NCBI GenBank assembly: GCA_033064195.1
Contig: JARBJD010000716.1
Coordinates: 1 to 20,910 of the forward strand
Length of the DNA stretch: 20,910 bases
Source: Blattamonas nauphoetae
Lineage: Eukaryota; Preaxostyla; Oxymonadida
Direction: 5' to 3'
Shown here: positions 7,415-15,198 of the stretch, piece after piece
Layout: every line of letters starts with the position of its first letter
Numbering within the stretch: the stretch's first letter is position 1
The notes under the pieces: model-generated
Seen by the model: the letters and a program-made list of their open reading frames with translations, nothing else
The model's database searches: none
What the model was told of the DNA's origin: nothing
Position numbers and translations under genes: made by a program

Positions 7415-9370
7415 ATGGCTCCACATCGAGTTGTGATTGATCCATCGCTCTTCCCGTCAAACATTCAGCAAGCAGACTCTTTGTCATATTTCACCACCTT
7501 CATCCATCGCCTGTTTGACGATCCTTTCATCCCTGTCACAACCTCTTTCACGACAGATCTTCTGAACCGTAATCATGATGACAAAGATCTTCTTGTTCAC
7601 CTTCAGACAATCATTACCAAACTCGACTCATTTCTATCCGAGATAAAACACAAAGACCCTGAAATCATGAATGATGACGAATTACAGAACAAACCGGACG
7701 GTTCTAAAGTGAAGAAAACAGCTGACAGACTCGAAGGCCCTGAAATCGGAAAAGACAGCGGATCACAGAACGACACCGACCGTCATGAAGTGAAGAAAGC
7801 AACTGACCAACCCAAAGGCCCCGAAATCGAAAAAGTCGGCGGATCACAGAAAACATCCAACAAACCTAAAAAAGAGAAATACAAAGGATTGGAGACAAGA
7901 CTGGACAAGCTATCAGCTATTCTTAAACAAGATCAAGCCTCCTCCGTTCTCTCCGAGCTCCCCGAACTCAGGTCGTCTCCCGGCAAGTTTAACCTCAACC
8001 GGGTCCAGAGAGATATCGTTAACCCAGACATCGAAGCGATCGAATCGATCGAGGCAATTCGACAACAGCCGACTCTCGTGTTTATGAAGTCTGGGAGTGA
8101 TTTCTTAGCTCCATCGACTAAAGAACCCAAGTTTGTTGTCGACTTGAAGACAGAAGCTCACCTCTTCCCGATTCCGTTCAGCACGGGATACAAAGAAGGG
8201 GAACTCAGAGAAGAAATGAAGCAGATCTACGAACCATTGACTCAACTTCTGCCAGAACACTTTCCGAAGGAACATGTCTCACACTCGCCTCCCTCACAAT
8301 CGCCTCCCTCACTCTCGCCTCTCTCTCACACACATCTCTCGGTCTTGCATCCCTCATTCTCGCTATCGAAGAAAGAAGCAGAAAGCAGAGCTCGAGCAAT
8401 TGAGGATGAAAAAATTCTGAGAATCGGAGAAACATCGACAACGCCTCTCTTCGTGTTTATTGTTGATGAGGATCTCCCCGACCACGAGAGTCTGCCCATG
8501 TCACTCCATTCTGCCGACGGCAGTGTTGATTGTGGCGTGATGCGACAAAGAAGCCTTGCAGATATCCTGTGGATCCTGTTCCTAACTCGCATCTCGCGTG
8601 AAGTGATGGCACTCTCACTCAACACTTCCCTGAAACCAAAAGACTTCACCGAATATGTGATCCCGTTCATCACCCAAGTGATCATGGATGAGTTTTTCCG
8701 CAATAATGTTAAAATCAAACTTCCCAATATATTCCAAGCCATCATTTCTCTTGTCGAGGCAGAAGGTCTGGATAACCTCAACGAGCACCCATCAATCGGC
8801 ATTGAGCTTCTTGTGTCTTCGTATCTCCACCTGAAAGACAAAACAGCTATATTGTCTCTTTCCCGTCTTTTGATGCTGTGCAAATCAAAACCGAATGGCG
8901 AAACGCGGTTGAATGATCTCATCAACGACGCCTCACCAACCAATGAACTCGAACTTCTGACTCGCTGGTTCGCGCTTCTGTCTTCGAACGTGAAAGCATC
9001 TAACTTCGAAGTTGCGATCAAGAGTGGTGGTTTCACGACTGCCACTATTCGATCAAACCTGCTCAATGCTTTCTATCAAATCATCGAGCCCGAACATGAG
9101 GATAAACGACCACTCGTCAGCCAACTTTTCTCATCGATCCGACACATTCTGGATGCAGGCACACATCCGTTCTTCTTTGAAGGGGACCGACAAACACTTC
9201 AAGGCCTCCAAGAACTTGCAGAAAAGCGCCTCCAAAAGATAAACGACGACCAAGACCCTCGCTCAACCATCCTCAATACTGTCTTTAGGTTGATCCAGAT
9301 ACTTCTTCGCAACATTCTGTCTGCCCCAAACCGAGCCCTCAAGAGCGGAAATAGTCCTCCCCCAAAATGA
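7415..9370 (+). CDS. long unrecognised protein with 27-residue repeats and a helical C-terminal region
   Basis: The product is 651 residues if started at the ATG at 7415, but an open stretch in another frame runs into it, so it may be the last part of a larger gene. Residues about 85-155 are hydrophilic and contain two copies of a 27-residue repeat (VKK-T/A-D...GPEI.K.GGSQ style). Residues about 285-310 are an S/P/H-rich run (SPPSQSPPSLSPLS). The C-terminal 280 residues are helical and compact, with RSLADILWILFLTRI near 371-385 and a late HILDAGTHPFFF. The latter resembles ILYLIDAGTPRCEIF in the 1323-4655 protein, hinting that the two C-terminal regions are distant relatives (inference from one short match). 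No known domain is recognised. TGA ends the frame and an AT-rich spacer follows. Confidence 0.6.
   Translation: MAPHRVVIDPSLFPSNIQQADSLSYFTTFIHRLFDDPFIPVTTSFTTDLLNRNHDDKDLLVHLQTIITKLDSFLSEIKHKDPEIMNDDELQNKPDGSKVKKTADRLEGPEIGKDSGSQNDTDRHEVKKATDQPKGPEIEKVGGSQKTSNKPKKEKYKGLETRLDKLSAILKQDQASSVLSELPELRSSPGKFNLNRVQRDIVNPDIEAIESIEAIRQQPTLVFMKSGSDFLAPSTKEPKFVVDLKTEAHLFPIPFSTGYKEGELREEMKQIYEPLTQLLPEHFPKEHVSHSPPSQSPPSLSPLSHTHLSVLHPSFSLSKKEAESRARAIEDEKILRIGETSTTPLFVFIVDEDLPDHESLPMSLHSADGSVDCGVMRQRSLADILWILFLTRISREVMALSLNTSLKPKDFTEYVIPFITQVIMDEFFRNNVKIKLPNIFQAIISLVEAEGLDNLNEHPSIGIELLVSSYLHLKDKTAILSLSRLLMLCKSKPNGETRLNDLINDASPTNELELLTRWFALLSSNVKASNFEVAIKSGGFTTATIRSNLLNAFYQIIEPEHEDKRPLVSQLFSSIRHILDAGTHPFFFEGDRQTLQGLQELAEKRLQKINDDQDPRSTILNTVFRLIQILLRNILSAPNRALKSGNSPPPK
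7706..7867 (+). repeat. two in-frame 81-bp imperfect tandem repeats
   Basis: Units 7706-7786 and 7787-7867 code KVKKTADRLEGPEIGK... and EVKKATDQPKGPEIEK..., each ending SQ followed by a polar run. A weaker third copy (DPEIMNDDELQNK) lies just upstream. The repeats are confined to the hydrophilic linker of the 7415-9370 protein. Confidence 0.8.
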
Positions 9371-9652
9371 ATATTTGTTACGAGCTGATCACCTCACCAA
9401 GAAACGGATTACAATAATCACTCAAAATTTCTTCATTCATAAACCATTCGCAATTTCCTTATTTTTAAACAATTTGGGACATTTTCGTTTGGACGTTCGG
9501 TTGAGGCAAGTTATGGGGAAGGTTTTCTCCCTCTCCATTTGTGGAATAATTTTTGAAAACTTGGGACAGCAAGCCCCCGTACCACTTCCAAAAAACTTTT
9601 GTCTGGTGGATAATTAGTTATGAATGATCGACATGGGACATAATTCTTTTTC
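9371..9652. other. AT-rich spacer between the host gene block and the mobile elements
   Basis: No convincing gene is present. GGGACA occurs several times (9475-9485, 9564, 9635-9641), which echoes the end of the neighbouring element (GGGACATATACTG), so degenerate element sequence may extend into this spacer. Nothing more can be supported. Confidence 0.4.
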
Positions 9653-9658
9653 GGGACA

Positions 9659-9694
9659 TATACTGCCCGACACGACGACCTGATCCGGCTGTAA
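9659..9694 (+). repeat. left outer inverted repeat (36 bp)
   Basis: It begins TATACTGCCCGACACGACG and matches the reverse complement of 11081-11116 with one mismatch. Confidence 0.9.
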
Positions 9695-9837
9695 TTTTTG
9701 CTTTTTGATAGAACAAGTGAGAGTTGAGAGTTCATTTTCCACTATCATCAACTGTCTTGAGTTATACGTCTCTGTGATTTTTTTGGAAGATCAACAGTGA
9801 AAAATAAGAGAGAATGACATGAAATGCAACTGTAGGG

Positions 9838-9871
9838 GGACATACTCCGAACGACATGACACGTGATTCAC
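9838..9871 (+). repeat. left inner inverted repeat (34 bp)
   Basis: It begins GGACATACTCCGAACGACAT and contains the palindrome CACGTG. It matches the reverse complement of 10904-10937 at 31 of 34 positions, with the three differences next to each other. Confidence 0.9.
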
Positions 9872-10049
9872 ATCCGATATCACCCCTGAATGGATCCCAG
9901 ATGGTGAATGTCTAGTGAAAGATAGTAGCAGATTGAATGAAGAAAAGGAAAAGGAAGACACATGTCAACTCGTTCGCTCCATGTCTCTGTCAATGTAGTA
10001 TCCAAGGACACCGATGCGCCGAACACCGACGATTAACAGTTAGTCGTGA

Positions 10050-10334
10050 AATGAAAAGGCCAGCCACAGCACGAAACCATCAAGACTTTGCATACTGTTC
10101 GAATTGGATTCAAAAACGTGTCATACAGTTCAGCTGTTCATCGAAAGAGAGACATCAAAATCAAAAAATCACACTGTTTCTTCCAACGATTTGTCAAAGT
10201 GTCTCGAATTGGTCTTCACAAATCGCACAGAGTTCCTCGCATTCTTCTCCATCATTGTCATAATCGCTGCGTCTGTGGAAATGAGACTCTTTCAAAATGT
10301 TTCTTTCGAGAGCTTTGCCAGTTTGGCGATGTGA
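10050..10334 (+). pseudogene. possible coding fragment inside the inverted-repeat element
   Basis: The frame is open from after a TGA at 10047 to a TGA at 10332-10334 and has no ATG until near its end. It includes TEFLAFFSIIVIIAASVEMR followed by LFQNVSFESFASLAM, a hydrophobic helical run that looks protein-like. It could be a captured piece of a host helical-repeat gene or chance. Overlapping frames on the same strand are also open but look less protein-like. No family is recognised. Confidence 0.25.
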
Positions 10335-10534
10335 AGAATCTGTGTGAGAGAGGACTCGAGAAATTCAAGAAGTCATCCAGATAAAAGACACACCATGCTG
10401 AGAATCTGGGTTGTGTGATCATCCCAGCAAACTTGGGATTTGGTGATGTACTGGGATTAGTTGAAACTGAAAACTTGTCGTGACGGAAGAGATCATTGAC
10501 GGAGAACAATGCCGTGATCCTTCATCACATTTCG

Positions 10535-10584
10535 CACTGAGGGAAGGATGGACCCTCACCACCACTCACGGGTCCTTCTCAGTG
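10535..10584. repeat. imperfect hairpin (stem about 15 bp)
   Basis: The arms are CACTGAG..AAGG...GACCC (10535-10555) and GGGTCCTTCTCAGTG (10570-10584), with a 14-nt loop. The left arm carries a few extra bases that would bulge. It sits inside the inverted-repeat element, off centre. Confidence 0.7.
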
Positions 10585-10903
10585 ATTGTGTTAGTGGAAA
10601 CAAGAAAAAAGATAAAACTTCCAAGAATCAAACATGTCAATATCGGTCAGAAATACCTTCAAACACTATTTACCGACTTTAACCTCATCAAACACATTTC
10701 GTGAACGCTTGTATCAAGTCTTTTTGAAAATTATGCGAATTACGTCACAAGGGACTAACTTTGTCTAAAAATCGTGCGAGGTGAGAAGCCGATCCCACAA
10801 GAAAGAAATTATCACAGCGTTCTCTCATTCAATGACTGCCACCTCGAGTGTTACTCTCATAAAGTTGAAACAAGTTAAAGTTAGAGGGATCGAGCAGGAT
10901 GAA

Positions 10904-10937
10904 GTGAATCACGTGTCATGTCGCGAGGAGTATGTCC
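10904..10937 (-). repeat. right inner inverted repeat (34 bp)
   Basis: Partner of 9838-9871. It lies 143 bp inside the right outer repeat, the same distance as on the left side. Confidence 0.9.
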
Positions 10938-11080
10938 ATCATTTTTTTTGTTTTACAGTTTTCACGTCATTCAGAATTTTTTGGTGTCCAATTTTTTGTC
11001 ACAAGGTGTCTACCTCTCTAAATTATCATTGAAAGAAAATTAAAACACATTGTCTCTCTATTCAGAAAAATATCACCGTT

Positions 11081-11116
11081 TTACAGCCGGATCAGGACGT
11101 CGTGTCGGGCAGTATA
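11081..11116 (-). repeat. right outer inverted repeat (36 bp)
   Basis: Partner of 9659-9694 (35 of 36). Read outward it runs into CAGTATAATTCCCTC, which from memory also resembles the end of Drosophila pogo. That leaves open that a pogo end and this repeat share or abut sequence. Confidence 0.85.
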
Positions 11117-11270
11117 ATTCCCTCTTTGAGCGATCTACAAACATTTAATTCTTAATATTTGAGATTATGATTCGTGAACAGATTTGTATCCGCAATAAAA
11201 GTCAATGGAAAAGTGAAATGGTCCTGAAGTGGAGAAAGGATGGTCAAGGTAAGATCAACCCACAAGGAAA

Positions 11271-11585
11271 ATGACTTCTTCACATTCTTCCGAAAATATT
11301 CCCAAAATGGTCCAGCAAATCCTCCAAGACTCAGAAAAAATTGTTAAAATTAAACGGACACATTCCGAAAAAGCAACGAATGAAACTGAACGAGAAAATC
11401 TGCCAGATCCGTTCCATCAATCAAAGCTGAAGCGCGGACCAAAAGAATACTTGAATGAAAAAGAAAAAAACATATTGTTTGAAGTTTTAATCCGATTAGA
11501 TCGAGAAAATGAAAGTGCATCGTGGGAAGATGCAATGAATGCGGTCTTGTCATTTCTCTTCTCAACTCTTAGGCTGGAGAAATAA
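11271..11585 (+). pseudogene. N-terminal DNA-binding part of a pogo/Tigger transposase
   Basis: It codes 104 residues from an ATG. The C-terminal half (KRGPKEYLNEKEKNILFEVL, then a run ending SWEDAMNAVL) fits the helix-turn-helix segment with a Pro/Lys turn and an E-E-L/I helix found before the DDE domain in pogo/Tigger-like transposases (family knowledge). The frame stops at 11585. In the next frame over (about 11569-11676) GWRNKKETFIKRNIESKSI follows, which fits the W..F..RH-like end of the second DNA-binding motif, and the catalytic frame then opens in the third frame before 11690. The transposase is thus split over three frames with about two frame changes, so the DNA-binding half is probably dead unless splicing joins it. 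It lies 105 bp upstream of the catalytic ORF on the same strand. Confidence 0.55.
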
Positions 11586-11689
11586 GAAGGAGACGTTCAT
11601 TAAGAGAAATATAGAAAGCAAATCCATCTTGAAAAACTTTACAGAGATACATTTTAAAGAGAAAAGATATTTTTGACACAGACTTTCCA

Positions 11690-14080
11690 GTGATGGTGGA
11701 TGAAGCCCGAATCCGAGCATCAACCAGAGCAAATATAGAACCTTTTTATTTCAAGCTGAATCAGCTGGTGAAGAACAATCACTATCACCCAGAATTAATT
11801 TTTCAGGGTGATGAGACATCTCTACAAGTCAAAAATCAAAGAAGAAAACGAAGAATTGTCAAACTTGGGAAAAGACGAGTATACTATCTGAAAACTCGTC
11901 CGATTGGAAAAATGACCGCTTTCATCATGGTCGACGCTGCTGGAACTGCCCTCCCAACACACCTTCTACTCCACAAAAACATTGATATGGGATCACTCCC
12001 CCCAATGTCAGTGAGTCGTCAACTCATCCTCCACCAGACTGAAAAAGGATGGATGGAAAAGGAAAAATTTGAAGAAATAATGAAAAATCATACAGTTCCA
12101 GCAATTAAGAAGGTCAAGCAAGAGATATTAGAAAAAGAAGTCCAATCTGAAGTGAAGGATAAAGAATTTACTGAAGCTGAAAAGAAGAGACTATGGGAAG
12201 AAAAAATGTCAAACTGTCGGGCTCTGATTATCCTAGATGGGCACAGTTCACGCCACAATTTTTCACTGATGGAGGAGTTGGCTGGGCAGGGTATCGATGT
12301 TGTGATCCTCCCTGCCCACACTAGCCATTTTCTTCAGCCCCTGGACCTTGGGGTGAACGCTGCCTTTAAGTCTGGACTAACAGGCCTTCAGTTTCCGTCA
12401 AAAAAAGAATTCAAAGAAAAAGGTCAATGTTTGTTCAAAATGTCGATGTCACATGTGAGTTCCCAAAACAGGGAATTGTCTGAGCTTGCGAGTTCCCAAA
12501 ACAGGGAATTGTCTGAGCTTGGAGCAGTGGTCACAAATGCAATCGAGGATTTGACTCCCATATCTCTGTCTCTTGACACATCGACGGATCATACGTTCAC
12601 TTCAATGATTTGTGTGAACGTCCGTTTTTTGTTAAAGAGTGGTGAAATGAAGAATCTCTTCCTTGGGTTGGACGAGCTGCATGATGGTGCCTCTGGGAAT
12701 CAACTCTTTCAAGCATTCGAGAACATTCTGGAGAAAGCTGGGATCGACCCTCTTCAAATTGCCAGCATCTCAACAGACGGCGATCCTGCCATGGTTGGGC
12801 AACAAAAAGGCTTTTCAGCTCATATTCGACGCCGAAACAAAAACATATATCATCAGCATTGTGGCGCTCACCGTTTCAACCTATCACTCAAAGATGGTTT
12901 CGAATCCGACACTCATCCCACATTTAAGACTCTCGTTCACAACTGTATCCTCTTCATCCATGCAATCACTTCATCAATCTCCAGAACTCGAAAATTTAAC
13001 TCCAAACTCCAAGAAAACGGACTTCCACACAAAACTCTCACCAAACCCATCAAAGTGAGATGGATAACTTGCATGGCAACAATCGCTGAAACAATGGAAT
13101 ATGGCTCAATCATCGCCTCAATACTGAAAACAGAATCAGACCAGCATTGTCGCGATTTGGCAGAATACTTCTCAGACTTCCAAGTGCAGTGCAGAGTTCG
13201 GTTGACAAATCATCTTCTCACACAATTGCATCGAACTCATTCAATCCTTCAAGGATCAACTTTGTCTTTCTTTCTGTGCAAGCAAACAGTGGAATCACTC
13301 AGATCTGAACTGAACATGATCAACGCTTCAGATCTCTCACAGCTGATCCTCCCACATATCTCCGAAGAAATTACAAACGAAAAGCAAGAACAAGTTGGCA
13401 GTACAGTGAGAGAATGTCTTGATCTGATCAAGACAATAACACGATCGCTCCAGACCCGCTTCTTACAACCCGACGAGACCACTGACTTCGATTTTTTGAA
13501 TCATCAGAGCCTACTTGCCCCTGACACAGAAACAAGCGATCTTATCGTGAATACCGTTGCTTCGAAGCTGGCATATTTCATTAAACCTCAGATCCGTCGC
13601 TACACAATTACCCACTGGAGGCACCTCAAAACGACATTTGCAGCTCACTATTCCGATGTTGTACGCTCTTCAGCCCAAATAGTCGATCTTCCTCTCTCAG
13701 AAGATCGATTCGCAACAGATTCAGCATTCCTTCCGATTGTCAGGGTGATCAAGACAATATTGTGCACCTCTGTGGAAACTGAGAGACAGTTTTCAATCAT
13801 TCATCACATAAAGAGACCAGATCGATCGTTACTAAAGACAAGTCACATCCGAATTCTTGGGAGGATTCGGGAAAACTCGAAGGACCTTTTGAGTCCTGAT
13901 ACTATCGATTCGATTTTGACAATGAGATCGGAAGAAAAAACGATCCAGAAAATGAAACGACCACACTCGACGAGATGTTCAATCACAGTTGAACACGACG
14001 ATTCTGAAGACGATGAAAAAGCAAGCAATTGTTCGGATGGAGAGATCGTTTTGCCATTTGATGGCGTTTTCGAAGAATAA
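11690..14080 (+). CDS. double transposase: pogo-type DDE core fused to a hAT transposase
   Basis: One open frame codes 796 residues (numbered from the GTG at 11690; the first ATG is 11693). Residues 1-235 are a pogo/Tigger (DDE_1) core: D41 in QGDETSLQ, D183 in IILDGHSSRHN and D219 in HTSHFLQPLDLG, a DD35D spacing. From about 250 the protein is a hAT transposase: D296 in SLSLDTSTDHT, D363 in STDGDPAMVG, a HCGAHRFNL motif, RWITCM, and near the C-terminus the dimerisation/catalytic block SVETERQFS with E698, then KRPDRSLLKTSHIRILGR. All six acidic catalytic residues of the two unrelated cores are present. The hAT BED zinc finger and the part of pogo after its third D are missing. The tail is acidic (HDDSEDDEK). 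A 33-bp tandem duplication lies at the junction. It may have arisen when a hAT copy joined a pogo element in frame. Whether the protein is made is unknown. Confidence 0.8.
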   Translation: MMVDEARIRASTRANIEPFYFKLNQLVKNNHYHPELIFQGDETSLQVKNQRRKRRIVKLGKRRVYYLKTRPIGKMTAFIMVDAAGTALPTHLLLHKNIDMGSLPPMSVSRQLILHQTEKGWMEKEKFEEIMKNHTVPAIKKVKQEILEKEVQSEVKDKEFTEAEKKRLWEEKMSNCRALIILDGHSSRHNFSLMEELAGQGIDVVILPAHTSHFLQPLDLGVNAAFKSGLTGLQFPSKKEFKEKGQCLFKMSMSHVSSQNRELSELASSQNRELSELGAVVTNAIEDLTPISLSLDTSTDHTFTSMICVNVRFLLKSGEMKNLFLGLDELHDGASGNQLFQAFENILEKAGIDPLQIASISTDGDPAMVGQQKGFSAHIRRRNKNIYHQHCGAHRFNLSLKDGFESDTHPTFKTLVHNCILFIHAITSSISRTRKFNSKLQENGLPHKTLTKPIKVRWITCMATIAETMEYGSIIASILKTESDQHCRDLAEYFSDFQVQCRVRLTNHLLTQLHRTHSILQGSTLSFFLCKQTVESLRSELNMINASDLSQLILPHISEEITNEKQEQVGSTVRECLDLIKTITRSLQTRFLQPDETTDFDFLNHQSLLAPDTETSDLIVNTVASKLAYFIKPQIRRYTITHWRHLKTTFAAHYSDVVRSSAQIVDLPLSEDRFATDSAFLPIVRVIKTILCTSVETERQFSIIHHIKRPDRSLLKTSHIRILGRIRENSKDLLSPDTIDSILTMRSEEKTIQKMKRPHSTRCSITVEHDDSEDDEKASNCSDGEIVLPFDGVFEE
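12457..12522 (+). repeat. 33-bp tandem duplication at the pogo-hAT junction
   Basis: Units 12457-12489 and 12490-12522 differ at one base and each begins GAGTTCCCAAAACAGGGAAT. They code SSQNRELSELA and SSQNRELSELG in frame. Each unit carries a small inverted repeat (TTCCC...GGGAA). The near identity suggests a recent duplication. Confidence 0.95.
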
Positions 14081-14756
14081 TTTCATTTCACAACTCATTA
14101 TTTTTGGAAAAAAAGTGGATATTATCAAAATAACATGATTGAGATCAAAAATGTTGAGATCAATGAGATCTGTCCATAATGTCTGTTCATGACTATTAAA
14201 GAAATGAATTTTTCCAAATTAACCTTAATTTTTGCGATCATCCAAAAGTGCACTGACAAGGTTAATATCGGTCGGACGAGTTTATATACGACGTGTTTCG
14301 TGCGATCTGAGAAGGATTTCCGGAGTTATGGGTAGTCCAAAAATAAACGTTAAACTTTTTTAACTTTCTGATTTTTGAATTTGTATCTGAAGAGGAGTTG
14401 TTGGCCAAGTTCAAGTATTGAGCCCTCGACGTAATGTTCCAAGATACTCAGGCAAAATGGTGCCCTGGTGACTGATGCGCAGAACGATTTGGAGGTTGGA
14501 TTGGAGACGGATGATCGAAAGATTGTCCCCGGGGTTCATGTTGGCAGCACTTAGATGTGCCCGTAAATCATGCCCACCCAAGACTTAACCCTTCAAGGAC
14601 TTCACCAGCAGCAGTCATTTAGAAGGATCGCGATAGAACGATCCCCAAAGGAGTATCGGGGTGTCCATAGGAAGCTCGTACGAATGTGGGAAGGCTCTTC
14701 TCTTCGGTTATTTTTGCCAACTTCAATGAACAAAAACAAAAATATTCTAACTCCAT
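14081..14756. other. gene-free stretch between the fused transposase and the Polinton
   Basis: The first 310 bp are AT-rich with small direct repeats of GAGATCAA (about 14141-14165) and an 8-bp inverted repeat TTAACCTT/AAGGTTAA (14219-14265). From about 14395 to 14720 the composition shifts to higher GC. One frame there includes VTDAQNDLEVGLETDDRKIV, which looks like worn coding sequence, but it meets several stops. No family is recognised and no terminal repeat of either neighbouring element was found. Confidence 0.4.
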
Positions 14757-15167
14757 TCAACATTCCAACATCAGATCAACCAGAAATTCATAATACTCTT
14801 TGATTATTTTTCCATTGATTGTCTCTGTTGTTTCCATCTCGATTGATTCGCCAGAACTGTCTTTGAACCAGATCTTCACAATTGATTGTCGAGTGCTTAA
14901 TTCCCACTTCTTTCGCTTCGCAATCTGTTCACTACAGAAAGCAACAAATGAGTCATTGAATGCATCAGTCTGAATCCAATCAGCATGGATTGTGTAATTT
15001 TGAGGTATATCTTTTGATATAACCGTTGAAGTCTCACCGATCTCCTCCTTCACATGAATGAGCTTACAGTCAAGAAAGTGAACATATTTTTGTTTTCGGG
15101 AATTGACAAAATCAGGAGGGAATTGAGCAGTGTGAGAATTCTGAATTGAGAAATAACGTTTGACCAT
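14757..15167 (-). CDS. Polinton minor capsid (penton)-like protein
   Basis: About 136 residues from an ATG at 15167 (MVKRYFSIQNS). This start is preferred to an ATG ten codons upstream because a T-rich motif like that of the other element genes ends just before it. The protein is beta-rich. VHFLDCKLIHV, the NYTIHADWIQTDAFNDSF run, IVKIWFKDSSGESI and the late EYYEFLVDLML fit what I remember of single-jelly-roll Polinton minor capsids, and so does its place directly after the major-capsid frame (31 bp downstream on the same strand). It is shorter than the usual penton proteins. The call rests on context plus weak motif likeness. In an active element it would form the capsid vertices. Confidence 0.45.
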   Translation of the reverse strand: MVKRYFSIQNSHTAQFPPDFVNSRKQKYVHFLDCKLIHVKEEIGETSTVISKDIPQNYTIHADWIQTDAFNDSFVAFCSEQIAKRKKWELSTRQSIVKIWFKDSSGESIEMETTETINGKIIKEYYEFLVDLMLEC

Positions 15168-15175
15168 TGCTGTTT

Positions 15176-15196
15176 TTAGCAAAAATAAAAAATTCA
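15176..15196 (-). promoter_or_regulatory. T-rich start motif upstream of the minor capsid gene
   Basis: On the minus strand it reads TGAATTTTTTATTTTTGCTA, then A. It is close to the motifs at 17784 and 18217 but ends eight bases before the ATG rather than at it. It is likely a core promoter or initiator of the element (inference). Confidence 0.5.
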
Positions 15197-15198
15197 AT

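Larger units (their letters stand above)
9653..11122. mobile_element. non-autonomous element with paired terminal and subterminal inverted repeats (Tc1/mariner IR/DR-like)
   Basis: The outer repeats 9659-9694 and 11081-11116 match at 35 of 36 positions in inverted orientation. The inner repeats 9838-9871 and 10904-10937 match at 31 of 34. The spacer between outer and inner repeat is exactly 143 bp on both sides, although the two spacers are not alike when laid side by side without gaps. Outer and inner repeats share a core on the same strand (ATACT, CCGA, ACGAC in the same order, with GGGACAT just before), as in the direct repeats of IR/DR Tc1/mariner elements such as Sleeping Beauty (family knowledge). 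TA stands next to TACTGCCCG at both ends, so a TA target duplication is possible. The weak match can be extended outward by GGGA on both sides, so the exact ends are uncertain. No transposase is inside, so it would depend on one supplied elsewhere. The interior holds a hairpin and one possible gene fragment. Confidence 0.7.

Noticed and set aside
8326-9066. 246-residue minus-strand open frame
   Set aside because: Antisense to the C-terminal region of the 7415-9370 protein; arginine/serine-rich composition typical of reverse reading of coding DNA.
10095-10110. GTTCGAATT as a tRNA B-box
   Set aside because: No acceptor stem, D-arm or anticodon arm could be fitted around it.
11109-11140. CAGTATAATTCCCTC as the left terminal repeat of the pogo element
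   Set aside because: It resembles a pogo end, but it is not preceded by TA, it belongs to the 36-bp inverted repeat shared with 9659-9694, and no partner copy was found after the transposase.
11540-11572. Pyrimidine tract and TAG as a 3' splice site joining the transposase frames
   Set aside because: The acceptor looks good, but no fitting donor gives the frame that continues the DNA-binding motif, and the implied intron would be about 29 nt.
12523-12540. CAGTGGTCAC as the hAT left terminal repeat
   Set aside because: CAGTGG is a common hAT terminus start, but here it is in coding sequence and no matching CCACTG end was seen between 14080 and 14756.
14219-14265. TTAACCTT/AAGGTTAA inverted repeat as an element terminus
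   Set aside because: Only 8 bp with a 31-nt loop in AT-rich DNA; this length is expected by chance.
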